Shown one piece after another: positions 9,938 to 19,600 of a stretch of 64,000 nt of DNA. Source of the DNA: Tillus elongatus (taxonomy: Eukaryota > Arthropoda > Insecta > Coleoptera > Cleridae); assembly GCA_964006375.1 (NCBI GenBank), contig OZ023264.1, positions 14,270,225 to 14,334,224 of the forward strand. The letters are read 5' to 3'. Position 1 is the stretch's first letter. Each line of letters begins with the position of its first letter. The notes beneath the pieces are model-generated. The model saw nothing but the letters and a program-made list of their open reading frames with translations, did not search any database and was not told where the DNA came from. Both the position numbers and the translations under genes were made by a program.

Positions 9938-12900
9938 CTACTGTCTCGGTTTTTTAGGTAAAGACCCAAAAGCTGATATTACAGTCCCTTTAGTTCCCGT
10001 TGCAGTATTAGTCAATGATGGTTGTACTAATCCGGCTGGTTTTATGCTAGAACTAACAGCATTACCACCAGGTTGGTCCCATTTACTCTTCCTTTTCTTA
10101 GCATCATCTTCCTGTTTCTTTGTGCCAGACACAAACTCAACTTTTGATTTCCTTTCTTTTTCTCTTTTATCCATTTCTGTTTTCTGTACTTTTGCTAATT
10201 CTTCATAGTAAGATTCTTTGCTCCATTTTAGTGGGTCGTATATGGAAGGGGGATAATTAGTACCTGGAATTAAAAAGGAAACAGTCAAAAACAACATATA
10301 TTTAATTAATTTAACGTAGTTTGTAATTAGAGTTCTAAAATAAGTTTACCAACATAAAATGGAGTACAATCAATGGGTCAAAGAAGTGGGTTGTGATGCG
10401 AAAGTGGCATACAATTTTTTTCTCATTATTGTGAAACCTTTATGTCTGAATTTGTTGATTTCATTATAACATTAATACAGTATACTCTCGATTTACCGGG
10501 AGCTTATTAACCGGGAAGCGGATCAACCGGGATCCTCATTTACATACTTACGGTTAAATATTTTACAACAAGAATAACACAACGAACGTTCTAACAATTC
10601 AAGTATGTACCTTAGTTGCCGACGGCTGTAAGCAGGTAGTTTATATTATCTTATCAGAGAATTTTGTCGACTTGTCAAAGCTTTAGATATCCTAGTAGAA
10701 GCTATATTAACAAGCTATTTCCAGAAAGTAATAAATGAGACTTGAGTTTATGTTCCGACCAGGAACCACCAACACATGCAAGTTTGTTTTGTTCACGTTT
10801 TAATAGAATGTTTTTAAAGTTGCAGCTTCGGTATTGTTTTCGTTCAGTAGTCATTTCGGTGTGTAAGTGTACATTGACTGCAATTAAAATGTCTCTTAAG
10901 AGAAAGCGTGTTGTTCTAGCTATCGAGCAAAAGCTGGAAATTATAAAAATAATTGAAAATGGGGTCAGTTAAAAGTTTAATGATTGAGTATGGAGTTGGC
11001 GATCAAACTGTGTGTGTCATTGTAAAAAAAATAAAAATCTTGGAGTTTTCCACTACCGACATAAGACGAATTAGACAAGGCCATGGTTTTATGGTTTAAC
11101 CACACATAGTGACGCCTTAAACTACAGTGAATAGTTACTCAGTTATTTAGAACAACAGGAAGATGGGACGCTTTCCGAAAAGGTGATGTTGGGCAATTTA
11201 CGTGCTACCATTCGTCGAATGGTAGTGAATGATTCAAGAAAACAGACAAGCAGACTCTCTTACTTCACTGAATAGGTATGTGCAGGCAAATATGTATTTA
11301 AAATGTAATATACGTGTCTTAATATGTTTAATTAATTAACATTTCTTTGTTCTTTATTAGTTATTTATTTCCCAAACATATACCATGTAGGATTTTGTTG
11401 TGTTTCTATATGTGGAAATCGGCGATTGGCGGCTTAACTGGGAAATCAATTAACCAAAGTATTTTCACCGGCCATCCCGGAAAATCGAGAGTCTACTGTA
11501 ATAATCATTTAATTTGTTCTGTCAATCTCAATGTATTGTCAGCCCACATTTATTGAACCAATGACAAAAATCCAGTGTCTTATTCCCAAGCTACATCAAA
11601 ACAGCATCACATTTGACCGTTTCCAGACATATCGTACTGAGGATATTACTAATTTTATTGTTCAGAAACCTAATACATGTTCTTAGCCTTTTTTTTTCCA
11701 GCAGGATGGAGCACCTCTACATTGTGCACCCCCCGTCTGGACTTATTTAGATCAAGTGTTTCCAAACAGTGGATCAGAAGAAGAGAAGCTATAGAGTGGC
11801 CACCAATACCTCCTGATGGGTTGCGGTGCTATCGGGGCGGCAAGGCCGCGGACGAGCCCTGAGGGAACAAAAAAAAAAATACCTCCTGATATCAACCCCA
11901 TGGATTTTTCCTTATGAAATGAATGGTGAGTCAATGAGAAGACAGTGTGTGTGTTGTGTTCATTATTTTGGTTTATTTTGTGGTGTATTAGACTGTTTTC
12001 AATTCGCAAAGTTGTCGGACTATTGGATTTATATTTGGTGCCAAAGTTTAGTTGTTTCTATTAACCTCAATTTGCAGACAGCTGCAATAGACGGACAAAT
12101 TTTAGGGAACCAAATTTTTTCCTATTAAAATACTTTCCTATGGGAGGATACTCCTGTAAGCATCATCTAAAACCAACTGTGCAATAATCTCCTAAATAAC
12201 ACCCTTAAGATGGGCAGAAAAGTTAAACTTGTCAACAATTAAATACAAATGGCAGGCAGTATGGATTCCGTCAGCGCAGATCAACTGCCGACCTCCTTTC
12301 CTTTGTCACCCATTCTTGGACAAGTCTATGGAACTACACGGCGAATCCCAGATTGTCGCTCTAGACATATCCAAAGCATTCAACCAGGTCTGGCACGCAG
12401 CGCTGATTAATAAACTACCGGCCTATGGCCTACCACCAAAACTCTGTACATGGACATCAAATTTCCTCTCTAACCGGAGCATTTCAGTTGTCGTGGATGG
12501 CCATTCCTCTAAACTCTATCCAATTAATGCAGGAGTTCCTCAAAGTTCAGCTTTAGCCCCTACTTTGTTTCTTCTCCACATCAATGACCTCCTCTCTAGC
12601 ACATCCAACCTAGTTCACAGTTACGCGGACGACAGCACCCTCCACTCAAATATACAATATCCTAAGCCTGTATCCCAATTAGATGAGGACCGCATACTTA
12701 TGCGTGGTTCTATCTCCGTGGATCTCCAAAAAATATTAGACTGGGGAAATAGAAATCTTGTACAATTCAACCCCATCAAATCACAGTCTTGCTTTCTTTC
12801 TCATAAGAGATACACCAGCCCTAGACCCATCACAATAAACAACCAAGTTATTCAAAATAATGAGTCCTTTTCACTTGTTGGCATTTCTGTGGATCGAAAT

Positions 12901-14253
12901 GTCAATTGGCACCAACATGTCACATCAATTGCAGAAGCGGCTGCCAAGAAATTAGGTTTCCTCTTCCGGGCTCGCAAGTACTTTTCACCAGCTAATCTCT
13001 ATACCTTATATACTTCACAAATAAGACCAAACCTCGAATACTGCTCCCATATCTGAGTTGCTGCTGCCGCTTCTACACTCGCTATCCTGGACTCCATTCA
13101 GAAGACAGCTATACATCTCATCGGTGACCCTACCCTTACAAAAAGGCTGCCATCCCTTGCCCGACGTGCCGTTGGTGACCTCTCTCTCTTTTATAGATAT
13201 CTGCACGGGCACTGCTCAGAGGAGCTTTCTTCCATAGTTCCTCCACCTGCTGCCCCCAACAGATCTACCAGGGGAACAGAGCGAATGCACCCTTTTACTG
13301 TCCAGGTCACCAGACATAGAACATCTTGTTATGCCCGCTCTTTTGTCCCAAGGACTTCCAAGTTGTGGAATTCCTTGCCGGCACATGTTTTTCCTTCTCC
13401 CCCGAACCTCCAAACCTTTACGTCCAGAATTAACAAGTTGCCTCTTTCCTCCTTGTCGACACCCATGGTACGATAGTATTTAGGCTGTAAGCCCTCGTAA
13501 AAAAAATATAAAAATAAAAAAAATAACCATGAAGTAATATAATATCTATGTTAATTTAAAGTATAAAACTTGCAGGTTAAAATGCATAAGGAAACAGGAA
13601 ACACACACTTCTAACATGCAATTTATTATAAGAGTCTCCACTGAAACAAAGCTTCAATGCTAGTTTTCCCACAAAGCCATGTCTGTTCTATTTGAAATTT
13701 AATATGAAAACCTAATCAAAATTAAAAAACAAAACTTACCGAGTTCATTAATACTGCAATATTGTATAAGTTTTTCATAAATGCTGGGATTCCTGAAATC
13801 CTTCCGCTTCTGTATCAGTGCATTCATATCTAACTGCTGCGTTTGCATTTTCTCATAAAGTTTAAGAATCTTGTCTTGTAAATCAAGAGAACAATGTCCG
13901 GGAGGTTCGGCCGGCAATTGGATTCCATCTTCATCTATTGGTTCTAGTGGCTCTTTTGTCTGTTCGTTTTCAGTTAATAGAATGACCTGGTGTTGTGGAA
14001 AAGAAGAGTCCCCTTCATTCTCATCATCTGAAGCTATAGTATCATCATGATAAGACACTAGTTTAGCTACTTTGCTTGTTACCCTAACAGGTACAGGACT
14101 AGTAGGTCTGGAGCTAGCTGTCGATTTATTATCAGATCCTGAGCCTGATGGAGAGTTTTTCTGCATTTCATCCTTCTCATCGTCACTATGTTCTTCACCT
14201 TCAGAATCTGTATACGTGGCAGTTAGCGATGCAAGGGCTGTACTTTTAGACAT
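9938..14253 (-). CDS. SAP30BP: SAP30BP (HCNGP-like transcriptional regulator / splicing factor), two coding exons
   Basis: Exon 1 is 14253-13740 and exon 2 is 10263-9938. The joint G|GT (phase 1, donor GTAAGT, acceptor TAATTCCAG) gives INELG|TNYPPSIYD, and the total is 279 codons plus stop. The N-terminus is acidic and Ser-rich (DSEGEEHSDDEKDE). Residues ~120-170 hold the HCNGP core: PAEPPGHCSLDLQDKILKLY, MNALIQKRKDFRNPSIYEKL and QYCSINELGTNY. After it come DPLKWSKESYYEELAKVQ, VEFVSGTKK, a KKRKSKWD motif and a C-terminal VISAFGSLPKK. The human protein is about 308 residues and shares every block in this order. It is nuclear, binds the SAP30 corepressor and acts in splicing of short introns. 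The only intron seen is 3.48 kb and packed with mobile elements. Confidence 0.93.
10478..11498 (+). mobile_element. pogo/Tigger-type DNA transposon remnant
   Basis: The ends are inverted repeats: CAGTATACTCTCGATTTACC at 10478 and, reversed, CAGTAGACTCTCGATTTTCC ending at 11498. Both are flanked by TA, the usual pogo target. Inside, 10890-10972 encodes MSLKRKRVVLAIEQKLEII, followed in another frame by SLMIEYGVGDQTV. This is the CENP-B-like N-terminal helix-turn-helix of Tigger transposases. The DDE domain is deleted, so it is a dead internal-deletion copy inside the SAP30BP intron. Confidence 0.85.
11690..11945 (+). pseudogene. Tc1/mariner transposase fragment, broken by LINE B tail
   Basis: The frame after 11699 gives QQDGAPLHCAPPVWTYLDQV. 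A +1 shift then gives KQWIRRREAIEWPPIPPD. After the LINE tail inserted at 11818-11877, the frame continues INPMDF. This is the second catalytic Asp (QDGAP) and third-Asp block (EWPP-SPD-NPLDF) of mariner-type transposases, of the same general type as the copy at 47293-48296 but divergent. It is too damaged to act. Confidence 0.75.
11818..11877 (+). mobile_element. LINE family B, 60-bp 3'-tail insertion
   Basis: Only the last ~50 bp of family B plus poly(A) are present, flanked by the 13-bp direct repeat AATACCTCCTGAT (11805-11817 and 11878-11890). The tail matches the end of the copy at 5096-6281 base for base over GGGTTGCGGTGCTATCGGGG and on to GAGGGAACA. This is extreme 5' truncation during target-primed reverse transcription. 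It landed in the mariner remnant, which sets the order of events. Confidence 0.92.
11946..12228. other. Intron DNA without recognised content
   Basis: Part of the SAP30BP intron between the mariner remnant and the LINE A copy. No gene or repeat was recognised. Confidence 0.4.
12247..13515 (+). mobile_element. LINE family A, 5'-truncated copy in SAP30BP intron
   Basis: The copy begins inside the RT-coding region (GGCAGGCAGTATGGATTCCG) and ends in the A-rich family tail after GGCTGTAAGCCCTCG. It is antisense to SAP30BP. A long RT frame survives at 12247-13056; after a stop near 13056 the C-terminal part continues in another frame (13285-13476). Confidence 0.88.
12250..13056 (+). pseudogene. 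LINE family A reverse transcriptase fragment
   Basis: About 268 codons stay open. They cover ALDISKAFNQVWHAALINKL (RT motif A with the first Asp), the GVPQSSALAPTLFLLHINDL motif (usual family text GVPQGS), and SYADDSTLHSN with the paired catalytic aspartates. They continue through SLVGISVDRNVNWHQHVTSI to RPNLEYCSHI, where a stop ends the frame. The normal Gly of GVPQG is Ser here. RT copies LINE RNA at the nicked target. The N-terminal endonuclease is missing, so the fragment is not functional. Confidence 0.8.
13516..13739. other. SAP30BP intron, donor-proximal part
   Basis: AT-rich intron sequence ending at the GTAAGT donor (13739-13734). No element was recognised. Confidence 0.5.
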
Positions 14254-14960
14254 TTGGAACCAGTAGTTTAGACTATATTTCTTCGCTAGTTCACTGTGTC
14301 AGTGAAAATTCAAACAAAACACATTTATCTTAAACTTTTAGGTTAGCTTCTATTCTTTCTTATTTTATTCATATTCATGTTTCTATAGAGGTTTCACTTT
14401 TACATAAAGTAGCTACGCACTTATATATGTTTTCGTGGTAGCTCAAGTGGAATGCCGGTCAACGCTTTAGTTCCTAATAAACAACTAGGAATGTTTAAGA
14501 ATCAAAAACAAACAACAAACACGTAAAACTGTAACTATAAAACTAAAACTTAAACGTACGTCTTACGTCGTTTGACGTGAGCCATACTTAACCATAGATG
14601 ATTTATTTTATCTATGTTTTTAACTTAGATTTTATACATAGATAACCTAGTAGTTTCATTATGATTCTATCTATCGCGTAATTTCTGTATAGCTCATTCG
14701 AATGTAACTTACACTGGAAGGCACAAGTGAGAGCGACAATAAAATGAGAGGTTATTTCTGTCGCACACGCACAGTGATAAGGATTAATTTGTATAATTTT
14801 CTATTTTTAGTGAATGTTTATTAAAAAAATTCGCTAATAGAGAGCTTAGTTGGACCTCTTTAAGCTGCCTTTATCCAATTTTGCAGCTATACCACAGCAT
14901 AATCAATATTATGCTGTGGCTATACCTCCTTAGAATCCTGTTTACCGCGCGGAGAACCTC
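14254..14960. promoter_or_regulatory. SAP30BP upstream region / SAP30BP-WDR89 intergenic DNA
   Basis: SAP30BP (minus) and WDR89 (plus) are divergently arranged, so the 2.4 kb between their start codons should hold both promoters. No TATA box is placed convincingly before either gene. The short palindrome at 14888-14921 (ACCACAGCATAATC around ATTATGCTGTGG) could form a hairpin. Confidence 0.35.
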
Positions 14961-15100
14961 TATTTTCACCGCAGGTCCCGTAACTTTCTTAGGGGTTGCT
15001 CCAAAGGATTTTTATTGCTTATATTGTTCTTGTTTATGCATTGTGAGTGATTGTAGGCATGCAGAAGGGGAAGAAACACCCCCGCGACGAAGCAGCAAAC
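14960..15100 (+). repeat. Dispersed repeat of unknown class, copy 1
   Basis: The stretch CAGGTCCCGTAACTTTCTTA with following GGGAAGAAACACCCCCGCGACGAAGCAG recurs near 55450-55585 and 56020-56130. No coding frame or termini were recognised. Confidence 0.55.
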
Positions 15101-15686
15101 CAAGATTTTCAATTTATGTTTAAATTGTTATGTCATTTCATATTTTTTTCCAAGAAGGATTTTGAGGGTGCCTTGTTTATCAGTCTGACCTAGTAAGCTG
15201 CAATATTTTGTCATTTAAAAAAGTATGTATACAGCCATGATACAAATAACGAGAGATATGATATTCAGACTACCTATTTTTAGACCTGTCACGCGCATGG
15301 TGTCATGTGGTGAGTCCAATGCAACAATAATATGCTGTCGTGCAGTGGGGTTTGACGTTTCATCACAACCTCTTAACAAATTACGTATTTTACTAATATT
15401 TAAGTGCATACAGTTGGAAATAATAAAAATGAAAAGGATTAAATTTAGTGCTGCGAGCTATATTATCTGAAAAAGACAATATAGGCATAACTTCAACCGC
15501 ATTTAACTGATGTATAGGAACTTTTTGATTGCGAATGACTTTGTTTTAAGTGTGTAGTTGGACTTCTATAACGTTACTCACCGCGTGACGTCATAGGAGG
15601 GGGCGGGGTATATGCGCAATATCATATCTGTTCTAAGTCATTATATCATGTATACAGCGACCGTAAATAAATGTTGGAAACGGTCT

Positions 15687-16273
15687 GGGTGCAGCAAGTA
15701 TGTTATGGTAGAAAATTTTCGTCATAATATTTTAAATGTGTTCTATCAATAAATTTCCCATTAAGGTAGAATCTTCAATCTTTAACCATAGCAACATCTA
15801 CGTAAACGCACCGTGGGTACTAAATTAAAGAAAAATAACATAATAAGCTTTGCGGATAACTACAAATTTGTTTTAAAAAACCTTTTTGTTGTTTATTGTT
15901 TGCAAAAACTGGATGGCTTGACTAAAACAAAACCATCCAAGCAACTAATAAGGATAAATACCTGCCATATTTATAATTTGGCAGGTACATTCCCCTTGTA
16001 AGTAAAATTTCTTTCTGAAAAACTTTTGTAACTTTAATGAGATTTGTAACACAATTGTTTACACCTGCAGTACTTGCATATTATATCTAAGACAAAATTA
16101 AAATTTTTAGCTTCATATAAAATATAGATTTTTTTCAAATAATCACTAACTACAACTCTAAAACCGATCTCCAAGATCCGTTTAAATTTAAAGAATTAGT
16201 TTTAATAATGTATCTTACTAATAGTGTACAATTCTTATGAAAATTCACTACTATAACGCAGTTGCTGCGTCCC
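15687..16273. mobile_element. MITE-like element, near complete copy
   Basis: The ends are inverted: GGGTGCAGCAAGTATGTTAT at 15687 and, reversed, GGGACGCAGCAACTGCGTTA from 16273. The inside matches, block by block, the arms of the foldback element at 36945-44467 (CTGGATGG-TTGACTAAAACAAAACCATCCAA, TTTGGCAGGTACATTCCC, AACTTTTGTAACTTTAATGA, ACCGATCTCCAAGATCC). There is no coding capacity. It is a non-autonomous DNA element between SAP30BP and WDR89. Confidence 0.75.
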
Positions 16274-16692
16274 GAACATTTTTTTAAATATTTTGTGGTG
16301 ATCTGTGTTCTCCAAGTGTACTTATAGAATTCTTTTGTTGACACTGTGCATATATAATTATCTATCAGTGAAAATTGCTCTATGTTCTCTATTATGTGTC
16401 ATAGACGTAGACCGTAGATATAAAAATTGTAAGATGAGTAAATGTAAGGTTAGTTTTTGTTGACATTTTTTTCTATTCCAGAAGTGTAATACTCGTATAC
16501 GTATAATATAAATGATGTGATCTGATAGAAAAGTACTGTTTTCACTACACATTTAATTTTCTTGTGTTTATTTAAGTAGCATATGGCAGTAACCACTGCT
16601 AAAGATAGACTATAAATTGTATATTGCATTATTGTAAAGGTAGTGAGTGTTTCACTTTCACGTGTTATTATTTGTGGATGTTGTTACAGAAA

Positions 16693-19600
16693 ATGAAAGA
16701 TTTAGAATTACATGAAGAAGACAACATTGGCGTTGATATGGAAAGTGATGATGACGATACTTGTAAGGCAAATGAATTAAAAAATTTATTCCCGAGCTGT
16801 AAACAATCAACTGAATACCAGTTAACCTCAAATAAAGGTTACATTCTTCATGTGGATGCAACTTTGTAAGTTTCTTTACAAATTATTGTTCGTGAAAAAT
16901 ATTTTAAGTGACCAGGTAGATAACTAACTCGGTATTAGATGTGTGCTTATTTTTGTTGATGTTTTTTTTAGAGAAACCAGTCCCAGCATAGCTGCAAGCT
17001 CAAGCAATGGTGAAATAAACATTTGTAAGTTTAGTGATGCCCAGTTAGCAATTGTAAATACATTAACTGAGGACGCAAATACTGTAGTGGATGTTAGATT
17101 TAGTGTAGGTGACAATAACTTGTGTTATACTGGCACAAATGCTAATATTAAGCTTTGGGATACAAGGACGCCCAAGAAAAGGGTTTTAGAATTTTCAGGT
17201 ATGTTTGTTATTGCTTGGTTATACCTTAAATGGGATATATGATGTCATTAGAAAGCTTTTGATGTGTTCTTTGTCTCAGAGTGTGGGTTTCGTAAACAAC
17301 ATTAGAGCAATAATTATTTGTTATTAACTCTGTTGAGTTATAAATTGTGGATTTTTAGAATTTTTTGGTTAATCATATGTAATTTTAGTTACTTAATTTG
17401 TAGAGTTAAGTGAATTCATCATTTTAGATTGTACTGCATCAGAAGAAGTAAACAAAAGACCATTAACATGCTTTGATGTATCCCCAAATAATCTAATAAT
17501 TAGCGCTGGAACAGAATTATTTAAAGGTGATGCCTATATGCTATTTTGGGATGCCAGAAACAGTAAACTTTTAGGTGGTTACTGGGAGTCACATACTGAT
17601 GATATTACACAGGTATTTTGTTTTATATATTTATTTTTTGAGTATTCCTATCAATTATATTTAGACAAATGCAGGAAAAGTTTTTATGCTGCAAATTTGT
17701 GAAGGCAAGATCTGGTGTAGGAAAAGTACAGGTAAACGTTGAATATAGGGTACAGACAAACTGCACATGTTGCAAATGATGTTACATCATGAAAAATGTG
17801 AAACAGTGTTGTCAGATATAAAAATTTAAATCTAAATTACATTACAAAAACGTAATGTAATTGTTTCGATTTATACTGTATGAAAATTAATTATTGAAAT
17901 AATCACTAAATGATAATATCTCTAAGGGTAATCCTTAAGATTGATACGACAAGGATGCGCGAATAGTTGGGCGTGTCCTGAAGCATCGCTCGGCTGTTTG
18001 AATTTCACACAGCGTGGCCACGTCCTATTCCGGAATCAACAGTCAGGGAAAATAGTTAAATATATCAGTTAGTTGAAATTTTTATTTTTTTCTTAAATAA
18101 ATAGTGAAATACTGCAGTATAAAATATATTATTATTACACATAATAGAACTTATGTTTTATATTATATACCAATACCAAACAATATATACCTACAAACAC
18201 ATGGTGAGAGGCATTTGTACATTGTTTTACATAACTGTCTTGCAGCCTGGATGGTCCAGGGGTGAACTAAGTGATGATTGGAACCTGTGATGAGTACTGA
18301 TAAGTACACTTGAAGAGCCCAGGTCCAAATGCAAGAACGTGTGCTTCTGGGCCTAAAGGCCCGGTCAGATCCCAGGAAATGTCCAATACTGCCCCCTTCA
18401 GAGGGGCTGTGTAGCGGTCGAGCCTGTGTATCATGCGATATTGGGCACGTGCAAGCTTTCAACCCTCCTTACAGAAAGCAAGAGATTTGGCAAAATTTCC
18501 CTCATAGTGAGGTTAACAAAATTTCCAGCATAGTGGGGTTAAACTGCTCCCCGGTGGTTGGCTATAGTTGCGGAAATAGACCGATGTTAAAGACACAAAA
18601 TACCAGTACAATCGAATAATACATTACTGTCGCAATATTGTTTTTCACATTTCACAAAATAAATTTCTGAAGTAAACATTTTTGAAAATGGTATATCTAG
18701 CCTTGTATCGTATTTTGTTTCTGTAAGTGAGACTATTTTCGCAACTATGGAAAATCAGCGACGACAGGGAGCACTTCCTTCACTACCTCCCCATTTTGCC
18801 GAACCCCTTTTCTTATGTCAGAAACGTAGTGAGATTGAACGTGCCAAACATCGCATAGTAAACGGGAGCGACAGCTGTACGTTTCCTCCGAACTGCAGAA
18901 CGCAAGGAGGTTTTTATATAGCTGGCAGCATTTTACATGACGCTTTTTCTTTCAGAATATTAATTCGCTAACTTGAACTATACTGCATTCATAGCTCTGG
19001 AGATACGATGGTACACTACATTACTTCTAAATTCCGCACCACATGACCTTGCACTTCTAATAAGAGCAAAGGCTATGGTGGCGCACCGGTAATAGTGTGC
19101 CTCTGAAGCCAAGGGTTGCAGCTTCAAATCCCAGTAAAGCGAATACGTGGCATTGCTCTTTGAGCAAGTTTAATATTGTTTGGTAGTGGGCGTAATGACG
19201 CCGGTCCCATGTACTATGTGATCTTTGACACGTAAAATATCCGTATGTCTCTTATAGGATTATGTCAAATGTACGAAATGGTACATAGTTGTGGAAACAG
19301 GCCGACGTTAAAATAAAAATACAAACAAAGCAATAGAAACATTGTAGAATAAGGGTTATATTTCAAAGTACACAAATCCTATTATATATTCATGAAGTGT
19401 TAGCAAGTTTAATGTTATTTGGTGGCGGGCGTAATGACGCCGGTCCCGTGTACTATGCGATGTTTGACACGTTACATATCCATATGCTCCTTGTAGAATG
19501 GAAAGGATTAGGTAAAATTTACGAAATGGTAAGGTGGAACTGTTGGCGTCGCTAATTGGCCATAGTCATGGAAACAGGCAAACATTAAAATAAAAATACA

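Noticed and set aside
19070..19150. Functional tRNA gene
   Set aside because: Box-like sequences exist but the acceptor and anticodon stems do not pair, so it is called SINE-like only.
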